This document shows, one piece after another, positions 8,391 to 19,464 of a stretch of 64,000 bases of DNA (the stretch's first letter is position 1; every line of letters starts with the position of its first letter). Below the pieces are notes generated by a model, which worked only from the letters and a program-made list of their open reading frames with translations, had not been told where the DNA came from and ran no database searches. The stretch comes from Mesorhizobium sp. C432A (lineage in GTDB: Bacteria; Pseudomonadota; Alphaproteobacteria; Rhizobiales; Rhizobiaceae), in assembly GCF_030323145.1 (NCBI RefSeq), contig NZ_CP100470.1, positions 4,319,001 through 4,383,000 of the forward strand, given 5' to 3'. Position numbers and translations under genes: made by a program.

Positions 8391-8636
8391 TCAGGCGCCC
8401 TGGCTTTCCTCGCCATCGAACATCTGAACCGGCTGGCTCGGCATGATCGTGGAAATGGCATGCTTGTAGACGAGCTGGGAGTGGCCGTCACGGCGCAGCA
8501 GAACACAAAAATTGTCGAAGGAAGTGACCACGCCGGTCAGCTTGACGCCGTTGATGAGAAAGATGGTGAGTGGATTTTTGCTCTTGCGAACAGAATTCAG
8601 GAACAGGTCCTGAAGGTTTTGCGATCGTTCCGCCAT
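8391..8636 (-). CDS. hfq: RNA chaperone Hfq
   Basis: Hexameric Sm-like protein that pairs small RNAs with mRNAs; in rhizobia it controls nitrogen fixation, stress and motility genes. The 81-residue chain from the ATG at 8636 ([20 protein letters not shown]) contains Sm1 ([21 protein letters not shown]) and Sm2 ([13 protein letters not shown]), including the YKH signature. An upstream in-frame start at 8699 would add 21 residues absent from the family. It is transcribed with hflX. Confidence 0.98.
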   Translation of the reverse strand: MAERSQNLQDLFLNSVRKSKNPLTIFLINGVKLTGVVTSFDNFCVLLRRDGHSQLVYKHAISTIMPSQPVQMFDGEESQGA

Positions 8637-8674
8637 TGTTCTTGTCTTTCGCCGATCCCCTTCGGTTTGCAGGC

Positions 8675-8705
8675 TAATGCGCCAAATTAGCGGGCACATG
8701 TCAAG
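8675..8705 (-). promoter_or_regulatory. Putative housekeeping promoter of hfq
   Basis: On the minus strand CTTGAC (8700-8705) is followed after about 18 bases by CGCATT, a fair match to rhizobial -35/-10 boxes, about 40 bases before the hfq start codon. Sequence match only. Confidence 0.35.
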
Positions 8706-8781
8706 CTTGCAAACACCCCCTTGCCGTCAGTAGCGACAAGCAGAACGAGATATATTGATGTGCAGTCCGTCTGTGCGGTTA

Positions 8782-9642
8782 TCAGGCTGGACTTTTTTCC
8801 GCAACGTCAAAAAAGGCTTGCCGCAATGAAAGTGTTATCGAACCGGGGTGCCCATTGGCGACCGCGGCACCGTCGATTGCCACGACCGGCATGGCGATTG
8901 TCGTTGCCGAACTGATGAAAGCTTCTCGCGCCGCCTTGGCTTCAGTGACTGAAAAACCGCGCTCCTCGATCGTCAACCCGAGCTTTGCCGCCACTTCGAA
9001 CATGGTCGTGCGGGTGATGCCGCGCAGGATGCCATGCTCCGCCGGCCGGGTGACCAGAACGCCGTCCCTTGTAACGATCCAGGCGTTGGACGAGCCGCCC
9101 TCCTTGACGTTGCCATCGGTGTCGACGAACCAGGCCTCCTGGGCGCCGGCCTCCTTGGCCTTCTGCTTGGCCAGTACGTTGGGCAGCAGGCCGGTGCTCT
9201 TGATGTCGACCCGGTCCCAACGGTTTTCCGGCACGGTGATGACCTTGATGCCCGCCTCGGCTCGCTTGGCGGCCGCCGCCGGGTCGGCCTTTCTGGCCGT
9301 AATCACCAGCGATGACGGTGTATCGGCGGGGAAAACGAAGTCGCGGCTGGCAACACCGCGCGTAACCTGGACATAGACCAGGCCGTTGACGACGTGGTTG
9401 CGCCGGACGATTTCGCGCAGAAGAAGCGGCAGCACACCCTTGGTGACCGGCCAGTCGATCGACAATTCGCTAAGGGAGCGGCTCAGCCGGGCAAGATGGC
9501 GCGGCATGTCGACGATAAAGCCCTGCGCCACCTCGCAGACCTCGTAGACGCCGTCGGCGAATTGATAGCCGCGATCCTCGATATGCACGGCAGCGTCGGC
9601 ATGGGCGACATAGCGCCCGTTCACATAGGCAATGTGCGGCAT
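8782..9642 (-). CDS. dat: D-amino-acid aminotransferase (class IV)
   Basis: Fold-type IV PLP enzyme, 286 residues, that transaminates D-amino acids such as D-alanine with 2-oxoglutarate. Evidence: IEDRGYQFADGVYEVCEV at the N terminus, the Schiff-base lysine in VDIKSTGLLPNVLAKQ, then EAWFVDTDGNVKEGGSSNAW and GILRGITRTT. Branched-chain aminotransferase and aminodeoxychorismate lyase share the fold, but the GYQFADGVYEV and DIKSTGLLPNV patterns favour Dat. It lies between hfq and ntrX on the same strand. Confidence 0.85.
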   Translation of the reverse strand: MPHIAYVNGRYVAHADAAVHIEDRGYQFADGVYEVCEVAQGFIVDMPRHLARLSRSLSELSIDWPVTKGVLPLLLREIVRRNHVVNGLVYVQVTRGVASRDFVFPADTPSSLVITARKADPAAAAKRAEAGIKVITVPENRWDRVDIKSTGLLPNVLAKQKAKEAGAQEAWFVDTDGNVKEGGSSNAWIVTRDGVLVTRPAEHGILRGITRTTMFEVAAKLGLTIEERGFSVTEAKAAREAFISSATTIAMPVVAIDGAAVANGHPGSITLSLRQAFFDVAEKSPA

Positions 9643-9739
9643 GGGTGATCCCTCAGAAAAGTCCCGGTTTTTCTATGCGATTCCGCCGCTGCCGTAACCG
9701 GCAATTGAATGGGCCACAGCCCGCTGGACCAACAACAAC

Positions 9740-9754
9740 GGGGGTCAGACCCCC
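9740..9754 (-). terminator. Possible hairpin at the ntrX stop codon
   Basis: GGGGG-TCAGA-CCCCC; the loop contains the ntrX stop. It is followed on the minus strand by GTTGTTGTTGG, not a true U-run, so termination is doubtful. Confidence 0.3.
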
Positions 9755-11106
9755 AGCGACTTCAGTTTCCGGTGCAGCGCCGAGCGCTCCATGCCGATGA
9801 ATTCGGCCGTCTTCGAGATGTTGCCGCCGAAACGGTTGATCTGGGCGATCAGATAGTCCTTCTCGAACTGTTCGCGCGCCTCGCGCAGCGGCAGCGCCAT
9901 GATGTGCTGGTCGGACTGGTTCGGCGTGCGCGGCATGACATCGCCGATCTCCGACGGCAACAGGTCGGCGGTGATCGGCGCATCGATATCGTCGCCACGC
10001 GCCAGGATCATCAGCCGTTCGACATTGTTGCGCAGCTGGCGGACATTGCCCGGCCAGTTGTGCGCCTGCAGCACGGCAAGCGCATCGTCGCCGATGCGGC
10101 GCGGCTTGATGCCGGCCTGGCGAGCGATCTGCTTCATGAAATTGTCGACGAGATAGGGAATGTCCTCTCGCCGCTCGGCCAGGCCCGGCACCATGACCGG
10201 AACCACCGCCAGGCGATGATAGAGGTCTTCGCGAAAACGGCCGTCGGCGATCATCGCCTCCAGGTTCTGCGAGGTCGAGGAGATGATGCGGACGTCGACC
10301 TTGACCCGCTTGGTGCCGCCGACCCGCTCGAACTGCTGTTCGACCAGCACGCGCAAAATCTTGTTCTGCGTCTCGCGCGGCATGTCGGCCACTTCGTCGA
10401 TGTAGAGAATGCCGCGGTGCGCCTCTTCAAGCGCGCCGACCTTGCGCTCGGTGCCGTTCGATTCGGTGCCGAACAGCTCGATCTCCATGCGCTCGGGCGT
10501 GATGTTGGCCGCGCTCAGCGTCACGAACGGCGCGCCCTTGCGCGTCGACAGCGTGTGGATGGCGCGCGCGGCGAGCTCCTTGCCCGAACCGGACGGACCG
10601 ATGATCATGACGCGGCTGTTGGTCGGCGCAACGCGCTCGATGGTCTGGCGCAGCTGGCTCATCGCCGACGACATGCCGATCAAGTCGAAAGTTTCGCCGC
10701 TGCGCTGCTTGAGGTCGGAGACCTCGCGCCGTAATTTCGAGGTTTCGAGCGCCCGCTCGGCGATCAGGATCAGCCTGTCGGCCTTGAACGGCTTCTCGAT
10801 GAAATCATAGGCGCCGCGGCGGATGGCCGACACCGCTGTCTCGATATTGCCGTGGCCGGAGATCATCACCACCGGCAGGCTCGGATGCATCGTCTTGATC
10901 TCGTCGAGCAGCGCCAGCCCGTCGAGGCGCGAGCCCTGCAACCAGATGTCGAGGAAAATCAGCCGCGGCGCCCGGTCGGCGATTGCCGCGAGCGCGCTGT
11001 CGGCATCGAATGCCGTGCGGGTTTCATGCCCTTCGTCGCTCAATATGCCCGCGACGAGTTCACGGATGTCTTCCTCGTCATCGACGATGAGAATATCAGA
11101 CGCCAT
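9745..11106 (-). CDS. ntrX: Nitrogen response regulator NtrX
   Basis: Response regulator of the NtrY/NtrX system, acting on nitrogen use, respiration and envelope genes. Receiver domain residues 1-120 (LIVDDEEDIREL, phospho-acceptor Asp in FLDIWLQGS, KPF lysine), AAA+ domain about 140-370 (GPSGSGKELAARAIH, Walker B ILYIDEVADMP), and a Fis-type helix-turn-helix at the end (GNISKTAEFIGMERSALHRK). The GAFTGA loop that contacts sigma-54 is replaced by a sequence around NGTERKVGALEEA, as is known for NtrX proteins, so it probably does not activate sigma-54. Its start overlaps the end of ntrY by 11 bases. Confidence 0.96.
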   Translation of the reverse strand: MASDILIVDDEEDIRELVAGILSDEGHETRTAFDADSALAAIADRAPRLIFLDIWLQGSRLDGLALLDEIKTMHPSLPVVMISGHGNIETAVSAIRRGAYDFIEKPFKADRLILIAERALETSKLRREVSDLKQRSGETFDLIGMSSAMSQLRQTIERVAPTNSRVMIIGPSGSGKELAARAIHTLSTRKGAPFVTLSAANITPERMEIELFGTESNGTERKVGALEEAHRGILYIDEVADMPRETQNKILRVLVEQQFERVGGTKRVKVDVRIISSTSQNLEAMIADGRFREDLYHRLAVVPVMVPGLAERREDIPYLVDNFMKQIARQAGIKPRRIGDDALAVLQAHNWPGNVRQLRNNVERLMILARGDDIDAPITADLLPSEIGDVMPRTPNQSDQHIMALPLREAREQFEKDYLIAQINRFGGNISKTAEFIGMERSALHRKLKSLGV

Positions 11107-13384
11107 TACCGACCTTTTCAGTTTCTCGTTCGTGTTCCGTTTCGCCTTGACCGCGTGGCGGCGCGGTTGCGGCAGCTGGCGGCAGGATGATCGAGATCAT
11201 CGCGCCGCGTCCACCGTGGAAATCCGCGGGCGCATCGTGCAATTCGAGCCGCCCGCCATGGTCCTCCACGATCTTCTTGACGATGGCGAGACCAAGCCCG
11301 GTGCCCTTCTCGCGCGTCGTCATATAGGGCTCGAGCAGCCTTTGGCGGTTCTCGCGCGGCAAGCCTTTGCCATTGTCGATGACGTCGATTCTGATCGCGC
11401 CATTCTGCCGGGCAGCTTGAATCCGGATTATGCCGTGCGAACCGTCCTTTTGTTCCAGCCCGTCAATCGCCTCGGCCGCGTTCTTGATGACGTTGCCGAA
11501 AGCCTGCGCCATCAATCGGCTATCGAACGTGCCCTTGAGCGGCTCGTTGCCGAACACGCGTTCGAAAGCAATGTCGGCGCGGCTGACTTCGACCAGGAAC
11601 GACGCCTCGCGCAGCGATTCACGCAGATCGATGGCTTTCATCTCGGGCTTGGGCATGCGGGCGAAAGCCGAGAACTCGTCGACCATGCGGCCGATATCCT
11701 CGACCTGCCGGATGATCGTGTCGGTGCACTGGTCGAAAATCTCGCGGTCCTCGGTGATGACCTTGCCGAAGCGTCGCTTGATGCGCTCGGCCGAGAGCTG
11801 GATCGGCGTCAGCGGGTTCTTGATTTCATGTGCGATACGCCGCGCCACATCCGCCCAGGCCGACGAGCGCTGTGCCTGGACCAGATCGGTGATGTCGTCG
11901 ACAGTCACGACGTAGGATTTCTCCTCCTCGCCGTCGTCGCCGGCCTCGATGGTGATCTGCACGTTGAAGGTACGCTCGGCGCCGGTGCGATAGAAGGTGA
12001 CCTGCTCGCGATAGACCGGCTTGCCGGATTTGCGGCCGATCTCGAAGACACGGCCGACATGCGGCAGCACGGCGGACAGGTTCTGCCCCAGCGCCGCCGT
12101 GGCCGATATGGCCAGCATCGTTTCGGCCGATTTGTTGACGATGGAGACGATGCCGTAGGGATCGACGCCGATGACGCCGGCGGTGACGCCGGCCAGCACC
12201 GCTTCCGAGAAACGACGCCGTTCGTCGATCAAATCCTTGGCCGACAGGATCTCGTTGCGCTGCGATTTAAGCTCCAGCAGCATCTTGTTGAACGTATCGC
12301 CAAGCGAGGCGACATCGCCGTCGGAAGGCCGTACCGGAACGGCGACATCGAGATTGCCGGTCGCAACCTCGTCAGCCGCGCCGATGAGCTGACGGATGGG
12401 CCGCACCAGACGGTCGGCGACCGCTATGCCGGTCCAGATGGCCGACAGGATGATGATCAGCGTCAGCGACAGATAGGGCAGCGCGAACGCCACCTGCGAC
12501 GTCCGCCTGTTGTCTTCCAGGCCGCGATATTCGGCGGTGTTGGACTGGACGATCGCCCTCGCCTTGATCACTTCGGGGTCGACCAGGCGATTGGTGTAGA
12601 GGTAGAGGCCTTCGATCTCCCGCAGCTTGATGATGGCGCCCATGATGTTGCGCGTCTTCGGCTCGATCAGCACCGGCTTGCCGTCGGCCGCACTTGCCAC
12701 CGCGCCCTCAGGCGGTGCCGGCATGGCGAAGTCCGCATCGGTCTGGGCACTCACGACAAAGGAGCCGTCTTCCCTGACCAGCGCCGCATGCACCAGGCTT
12801 CTGCCGACGGCTTCCTTGTTCATCAGGTCGAGAAAGCCGGTTCGATCGAGGCCGTAAAGCGTGCGCGACGCATCGAGATCGTAGGCCATCGACAGCGTCG
12901 TGCCCTGAAGATTGCGAGCGTTTTCCTGCACATAGGCGTCGGCGATCGACAGCGACGAGTTGACGATCGCCTTGGTGCGGATCTCGAACCAGCGGTCGAG
13001 GCCGATATCGAGCGTGATCGAGGCGATGATGGCCACCATGATGGCGGGGATGGCCGCGACCAGCGCAAACATCGTCACGATGCGCACATGCAGCCGCGAC
13101 GCCGCCTTGCCGTGCCGGCGCGCCATGGTGATGCGATGCACCTCGCGGCCGACGAGGGCAATCAGCGCCAGCACAAATAAGGCATTGGCCGCAATCAGCG
13201 TCAGCGTTGTGTTTGCGTCTGGCGTGATCGGCGTGGCGCCGACAAGAATCGCAAACGAGATTGCCGCCGTAACCAGCGCGCCGGCAATTGCCACAACGCC
13301 AGGCAACGCAAGCAGCCGCCGTCCATCCCTCTGGCCGGATCTGCTGAAAAGCGGTTCGTTTGATGTCAGAGCTTGCGAAGCCAT
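11096..13384 (-). CDS. ntrY: Sensor histidine kinase NtrY
   Basis: Membrane histidine kinase partner of NtrX, 762 residues. Two N-terminal hydrophobic helices, a third near residue 95-115, a long periplasmic sensor region, another helix at about 300-325 (LSLTLIIILSAIWTGIAVA), then HAMP (RLVRPIRQLIGAADEVATGN), PAS (about 390-500), the H-box [17 protein letters not shown] and the ATPase boxes NVIKNAAEAID, DNGKGLP and GTGLGLAIVKK. It is downstream of ntrC but separated by 143 bases, so it may have its own promoter. Confidence 0.96.
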   Translation of the reverse strand: MASQALTSNEPLFSRSGQRDGRRLLALPGVVAIAGALVTAAISFAILVGATPITPDANTTLTLIAANALFVLALIALVGREVHRITMARRHGKAASRLHVRIVTMFALVAAIPAIMVAIIASITLDIGLDRWFEIRTKAIVNSSLSIADAYVQENARNLQGTTLSMAYDLDASRTLYGLDRTGFLDLMNKEAVGRSLVHAALVREDGSFVVSAQTDADFAMPAPPEGAVASAADGKPVLIEPKTRNIMGAIIKLREIEGLYLYTNRLVDPEVIKARAIVQSNTAEYRGLEDNRRTSQVAFALPYLSLTLIIILSAIWTGIAVADRLVRPIRQLIGAADEVATGNLDVAVPVRPSDGDVASLGDTFNKMLLELKSQRNEILSAKDLIDERRRFSEAVLAGVTAGVIGVDPYGIVSIVNKSAETMLAISATAALGQNLSAVLPHVGRVFEIGRKSGKPVYREQVTFYRTGAERTFNVQITIEAGDDGEEEKSYVVTVDDITDLVQAQRSSAWADVARRIAHEIKNPLTPIQLSAERIKRRFGKVITEDREIFDQCTDTIIRQVEDIGRMVDEFSAFARMPKPEMKAIDLRESLREASFLVEVSRADIAFERVFGNEPLKGTFDSRLMAQAFGNVIKNAAEAIDGLEQKDGSHGIIRIQAARQNGAIRIDVIDNGKGLPRENRQRLLEPYMTTREKGTGLGLAIVKKIVEDHGGRLELHDAPADFHGGRGAMISIILPPAAATAPPRGQGETEHERETEKVGNGV

Positions 13385-13481
13385 GTCGCCGTCTAAGAGC
13401 CAGTGATTGCGTTGGATGTATGCAACGCATTGTGGCGATTATGCAACAAGTGTGGCCGTGACGGAAATCTTTCGGCCGCCG

Positions 13482-13499
13482 ATCCCCTGAAAAGGGGAT
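13482..13499. repeat. Inverted repeat between ntrC and ntrY
   Basis: ATCCCCT-GAAA-AGGGGAT, a 7-bp stem with a 4-base loop, lies 29 bases past the ntrC stop on the minus strand. No U-run follows, so it may be an mRNA-stabilising or attenuating hairpin rather than a terminator. Confidence 0.45.
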
Positions 13500-13528
13500 G
13501 ACCTCGCGTCACTTCGGGCAGCAGGCGC

Positions 13529-14982
<1,454 letters not shown>

Positions 14983-14986
<4 letters not shown>

Positions 14987-16128
14987 TTGCGGTCTCCTTC
15001 GCCTTCATCATCGGCAGTGTCGATGGGTGTTTCTTTCCAGGCCGGCATCAGGATTCGGAAGGTGGTGCCGCGCGGCGTCGAATCGCATTCGATGATGCCG
15101 CCATGCTCGCCGACGATTTTCGCCACCAGCGCCAGGCCGAGCCCCGAGCCGTTCGGCTTGGTGGTGATGAACGGATCGAACAGGATCGGCAGAATGTCTT
15201 CCGAGACGCCCGACCCATTGTCGCGCACGCAGAATTCCAGCGGCAGCGAGACGCGGTCCTGGGTTCCGGGAACGGAAACGCGGATGCCCGGCCTGAACGC
15301 CGTCGACAGCACGATCTCGCCCTGCGGATCGCCGCCGATCGCCTCGGCGGCATTCTTGACCAGGTTGAGGAACACCTGGATCAGTTGGTCGCGGTTGGCG
15401 AAAACCGGAGGCAATGATGGATCATAGTCCTCCAATATCCTGATTCGCTTGGCAAAACCGTTCTTCGCGATTGCCTTCACATGGTCCAGAACGACATGGA
15501 TGTTGACAGGATAGCGGTCAATCGGCCGCTCGTCGGAAAACACTTCCATGCGGTCGACCAGGGAGACGATACGATCGGTCTCGTCGGTGATGAGGCGGGT
15601 CAGCGCGCGATCCTCGTCGGACGCCGAGAGTTCGAGCAGCTGTGCGGCGCCACGTATGCCGGACAGCGGGTTCTTGATCTCATGTGCCAGCATGGCGGCA
15701 AGGCCGGTGACCGAACGCGCGGCACCCCTGTGTGTCATCTGGCGGTCGATCTTGTCGGCCATCGAGCGTTCCTGGAACATCACCACGATCGAGCCTGGGA
15801 ATTCCGGCACCGGCGCGACATAGAGATCAACGACCTTCTCGATGCCGAGACGCGGCGACGACACGTCGACACGGTATTCGTTGACCGGCGCACGGCGCTC
15901 GCGCACCTGGTCGACCAGCTGCAACAGCGGGCTGCCGAACGGGATCAGCTTGGAGAGTGTGTTGCGGGCAAGCATGTTGGCACTTGAGCGGAAGAAGTCT
16001 TCCGCATCGGCATTGGCGTAGGTGATGAACCCGTCCGGATCGACCATGATGACGGGACGGCGGATGGTGTTCAGCACTATACTGGCGGCATCCGCCATGT
16101 CGGAGCTCGGTGTGACGGTGGCGTTCAT
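14983..16128 (-). CDS. ntrB: Nitrogen sensor kinase/phosphatase NtrB (NR-II)
   Basis: Cytosolic histidine kinase that phosphorylates or dephosphorylates NtrC according to PII (GlnB) status. 381 residues with an N-terminal PAS domain (about 20-120), H-box [20 protein letters not shown]-box [12 protein letters not shown], and G-boxes [10 protein letters not shown] and [13 protein letters not shown]. There are no membrane segments, as expected. Its start overlaps the dusB stop by 4 bases and its stop overlaps the ntrC start by 4 bases, so dusB-ntrB-ntrC is a tightly coupled unit. Confidence 0.97.
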
Positions 16129-17147
16129 GCGGCGCTCCGCAAGGGCGTGGCTTCGCCGGAAAACACCTCATGCAGCAAGGCAATGACGCGGGCGGGTTCG
16201 AAAGAGGTGAGGATGGCTTTCCGCCGCTCATCGGAAACGCCAGCAGCGTGGCGGTCGAGATACCAGCCGAGATGCTTGCGCGCCTGGCGCAAGCCGCTTT
16301 CGACGCCGTAAAGCGTCAGCATGTCCTCGTAGTGGGAAACGATGTAGTCGGCCATGGCTTGCGGGCTTTCCGGCACGCCGGAGAGCGCGTCGCCCGCAGC
16401 CTTCGCCGCAATGCGGCCCGCCGTCCATGGCGCGCCATAATGGGCACGACCGATCATCACCGCGTCGGCGCCCGACTGTTCAAGGATTTCGGCGGCCTCC
16501 GCGGGCGAGCCCACATCGCCGTTGGCGACCACCGGGATCGAGACGGCGTCCTTGATGCGGGCGATGGCGCCCCAATCGGCCTTGCCTTGATAAAACTGGC
16601 AGCGCGTGCGCCCATGCACGGTCACCATTTTAACACCGGCCTCTTCGGCGCGGCGCGCCAAAACGGGTGCATTGAGCGCATTGTCGTCCCAGCCGAGCCG
16701 CATCTTGACCGTGACCGGCACCTGGACCGCGCCGATCACCGCTTCGATCAGCGACAGCGCGTGGTCGAGATCGCGCATCAGCGCCGAGCCGGCATAGCCG
16801 CCGGTCACCTTCTTGGCCGGGCAGCCCATATTGATGTCGATGATGTCGGCGCCCTCGCCGGCAGCGATGCGCGCGCCCTCGGCCATGTGCTCGGCCTCGC
16901 GGCCGGCAAGCTGAACCATATGGACGGGCAGCCCGGAATGACGGATGCGCAGGTCGCATCCGACCCTGCCCTTGGCAAGCTCGCCGCTCGCCACCATTTC
17001 CGACACGACCAGGCCCGCGCCATGCGCGTAGGCGCGCTGCCGGAACGGCTCGTCCGTTATTCCCGACATGGGCGCGAGGAAGACGCGGTTGCGGATCGTC
17101 ACGCCGCCAACGTCGAGCGGCGAAGCCAATTTTGTCACTTCAGGCAT
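16125..17147 (-). CDS. dusB: tRNA-dihydrouridine synthase DusB (NifR3)
   Basis: FMN enzyme that reduces specific uridines of tRNA to dihydrouridine. It is called nifR3 in rhizobia because it heads the ntrBC operon. Motifs: [20 protein letters not shown], the catalytic cysteine loop [51 protein letters not shown] and [12 protein letters not shown] set the start at the ATG at 17147 ([18 protein letters not shown]), where conservation begins. The frame stays open to 17210, and neither start has a strong ribosome binding site. Confidence 0.95.
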   Translation of the reverse strand: MPEVTKLASPLDVGGVTIRNRVFLAPMSGITDEPFRQRAYAHGAGLVVSEMVASGELAKGRVGCDLRIRHSGLPVHMVQLAGREAEHMAEGARIAAGEGADIIDINMGCPAKKVTGGYAGSALMRDLDHALSLIEAVIGAVQVPVTVKMRLGWDDNALNAPVLARRAEEAGVKMVTVHGRTRCQFYQGKADWGAIARIKDAVSIPVVANGDVGSPAEAAEILEQSGADAVMIGRAHYGAPWTAGRIAAKAAGDALSGVPESPQAMADYIVSHYEDMLTLYGVESGLRQARKHLGWYLDRHAAGVSDERRKAILTSFEPARVIALLHEVFSGEATPLRSAA

Positions 17148-17286
17148 GCACAAAAACCAAGCATATCGGATTGCTGCACATTCTCTAGCCATAAGAAAGG
17201 CATTGTGCAACGCGCAATGACGTCACATTGCGGCGCATTTGGGAAAATGCTGGCCTTCGCCATAAGCCGCGACTAAGCCTCTCGGC

Positions 17287-18510
17287 ATGACAGACGCAAG
17301 CGAAAAACCGGCCGAAGCGACGACCGACAAGGTCGGCTTGGTCATCGTTGCCGCCGGTCGCGGCGCGCGTGCCGGAAAGGCCGACGGGCCGAAGCAATAT
17401 CAGCGCATCGGTGGCCGTGCCGTCATCGCGCGCACGCTGGAGACTTTCCTGGCGCATCCCGAAATTGGCCCCGTCGTCGTCGCCATCCATGCCGATGACC
17501 GCGCGCTTTTCGACAAGGCAGCCGGCGCGTATGCCGAGCGGGTTACCGCCGTGGTCGGTGGCGAGTCGCGCCAGGCCTCGGTCCGGCTCGGCCTGCTGGC
17601 GCTGAGGGAACGTACGCCCGGCCGTGTCCTTGTCCATGACGCGGTGCGGCCGTTTGTCGACACGGCCCTGATCGACCGTATCATCGCCGCCATTGGCGAG
17701 CGCCAGGGCGCGCTGCCCGCTTTGCCCGTCGCCGATACGCTGAAGCGCGAGTCGACGACCGGCATGATCGAAGAGACGGTGCCAAGGGCCGGCCTTCATG
17801 CCGCCCAGACGCCGCAAGGCTTTCCGTTCTGGCCGTTGCTCGCCGCGCATGAAAAGGCCCATCATCTCGGCAAGACGGATTTCACCGACGATGCCGCGAT
17901 CGCCGAATGGGCGCATATTCCGGTGAAAATCGTTCAGGGTTCGCCGGACAATGTCAAATTGACCTGGGCAAGGGATATTGCGATGGCCGATCAACGCCTT
18001 ACTGGCGAGCGTTTTCCAGACATTCGCACCGGCAATGGCTATGACGTGCACGCCTTCGAGGCAGGCGACCATGTCACTCTGTGCGGCGTCGCCATTCCGC
18101 ACGGCAAGAAGCTTTCCGGCCATTCGGATGCCGATGTCGGCCTGCACGCGCTGACCGATGCGCTGCTCGCCACTTGCGGCGCCGGCGACATCGGCACGCA
18201 TTTCCCGCCTTCCGATCCGCAATGGAAGGGCGCGGCGTCAAAGATCTTCGTCCAGCATGCGGCCAGGTTGGTGCGCGAACGCGGCGGCCGCATCGCCAAT
18301 GCCGACATCACGCTGATCTGCGAGGCGCCGCGCGTCGGCCCGCATCGCGAGGCCATGACCAACGCGCTGTCGGCGATGCTGGGCATTTCCGGCGATCGCA
18401 TCTCCATCAAGGCGACGACCAACGAAAAACTCGGCTTTGTCGGCCGCGAGGAAGGCATCGCCGCCATCGCCACCGCCAGTGTCGTCTTCCCCGGGGAGGT
18501 TCCCGCATGA
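17287..18510 (+). CDS. ispDF: Bifunctional IspD/IspF isoprenoid enzyme
   Basis: Fused enzyme of the MEP isoprenoid pathway. Residues about 15-235 are IspD (2-C-methyl-D-erythritol 4-phosphate cytidylyltransferase: [47 protein letters not shown]). Residues about 245-405 are IspF (cyclodiphosphate synthase: [13 protein letters not shown], the metal-binding [41 protein letters not shown]). The fusion is normal in alphaproteobacteria. It is divergent from dusB, and its stop overlaps the pncC start (ATGA). Confidence 0.97.
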   Translation: MTDASEKPAEATTDKVGLVIVAAGRGARAGKADGPKQYQRIGGRAVIARTLETFLAHPEIGPVVVAIHADDRALFDKAAGAYAERVTAVVGGESRQASVRLGLLALRERTPGRVLVHDAVRPFVDTALIDRIIAAIGERQGALPALPVADTLKRESTTGMIEETVPRAGLHAAQTPQGFPFWPLLAAHEKAHHLGKTDFTDDAAIAEWAHIPVKIVQGSPDNVKLTWARDIAMADQRLTGERFPDIRTGNGYDVHAFEAGDHVTLCGVAIPHGKKLSGHSDADVGLHALTDALLATCGAGDIGTHFPPSDPQWKGAASKIFVQHAARLVRERGGRIANADITLICEAPRVGPHREAMTNALSAMLGISGDRISIKATTNEKLGFVGREEGIAAIATASVVFPGEVPA

Positions 18511-19016
18511 ACAACGGCGATCTCGCCAACGCCCTGCTCCAGATCTGCCAGCAGCGCGGCATCATGCTGGCAACGGCCGAGAGCTGCACCGGCGGCATGA
18601 TCATCTCGGCACTGACCGACATTGCCGGCTCGTCCGCTGTCGTCGATCGCGGCCTCATCACCTATTCCGATGAAGCAAAGATGGAGATGCTCGGCGTCTC
18701 GCCCGCCACACTCGAGGCGCATGGCGCCGTCTCGCGCGAAACGGTTCTGGAGATGGCGGAGGGCGCTCTGGCCCGCTCGCGCGCCGGGCTTGCGCTTGCC
18801 GTCACCGGCATTGCCGGCCCAAGCGGCGGCTCGCCGGAAAAACCGGTCGGCCTCGTCTGGTTCGGAGTTGCCCTAAGAGGTGGGCCGGTGGCTGCCGAGC
18901 TCAATATGTTTGCCGACAATGGCCGCGACTTCATCCGCCGCGAGACGGTCAAGCATGCGCTGGAGATCGGGCTGCGCGCGCTCGGCGACACTCATGAGAT
19001 GGGCGTCGTTCCGTAG
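18507..19016 (+). CDS. pncC: CinA-family nicotinamide-nucleotide amidase
   Basis: Single-domain CinA C-terminal protein, 169 residues, that deamidates nicotinamide mononucleotide in the pyridine nucleotide cycle. Family signatures: [52 protein letters not shown] and [20 protein letters not shown]. The N-terminal CinA domain is absent, as in many proteobacteria. The ATG overlaps the ispDF stop by 4 bases. Its last 25 bases overlap, on the other strand, the end of the START-domain gene. Confidence 0.9.
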   Translation: MNNGDLANALLQICQQRGIMLATAESCTGGMIISALTDIAGSSAVVDRGLITYSDEAKMEMLGVSPATLEAHGAVSRETVLEMAEGALARSRAGLALAVTGIAGPSGGSPEKPVGLVWFGVALRGGPVAAELNMFADNGRDFIRRETVKHALEIGLRALGDTHEMGVVP

Positions 19017-19453
19017 ATGACGTCCGCACGTTTTTCGAAGGCTTCGGAAAACATGCGGAAGGCACGATCGAACATGGTGCCCATCACCACGCCGAGGATG
19101 CGGCTCTTGAACTCGTAGTCGATGAAGAAGCGGACGTTGCAGCCGCCGCCGTCGGCCGGCTCGAAGCGCCAGATATTGCTGAGATATTTGAACGGTCCAT
19201 CGATGTATTTGACATCGATTGTGTTTTCGTCCGGCTTCAGCAGCACTTGCGTCGTAAAGGTCTCGCGGATCGCCTTGTAGCCGATGCTCATATCGGCGAG
19301 GAGAATGGTGCGGCCATCACGCTCCTTGCGAGAGCGCACCGTCAGCGCCTCGCAAAGCGGCAGAAATTGCGGATAGGTCTCGATATCGGCGACCAGAGCA
19401 AACATCTGCTCCGGCGTGTGGGCAACGCGGCGTGTGGCTTCGAATTTCGGCAT
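18992..19453 (-). CDS. RatA/COQ10-type START-domain protein
   Basis: 153-residue polyketide cyclase/START protein. Relatives bind ubiquinone (COQ10) or, in E. coli, are named RatA. Features: MPKFEATRRVAHTPEQMFAL, VADIETYPQFLPLCEA and a C-terminal helix (GTMFDRAFRMFSEAFEKRAD). Its place after lipA suggests a respiratory lipid role rather than a toxin; this is inference. It starts 11 bases after the lipA stop and overlaps the convergent pncC by 25 bases. Confidence 0.85.
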   Translation of the reverse strand: MPKFEATRRVAHTPEQMFALVADIETYPQFLPLCEALTVRSRKERDGRTILLADMSIGYKAIRETFTTQVLLKPDENTIDVKYIDGPFKYLSNIWRFEPADGGGCNVRFFIDYEFKSRILGVVMGTMFDRAFRMFSEAFEKRADVIYGTTPIS

Positions 19454-19464
19454 TGAAGCAGGAT

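Noticed and set aside
10400..10470. NtrX missing GAFTGA as a sign of damage
   Set aside because: NtrX proteins are known to lack the sigma-54 contact loop; all other motifs are intact.
10823..13180. A 785-codon plus-strand open frame opposite ntrY/ntrX, and similar long frames at 20498-22333 and 25380-27641
   Set aside because: All mirror strongly conserved genes on the other strand and show the Arg/Asp/His-rich composition of antisense frames in GC-rich DNA.
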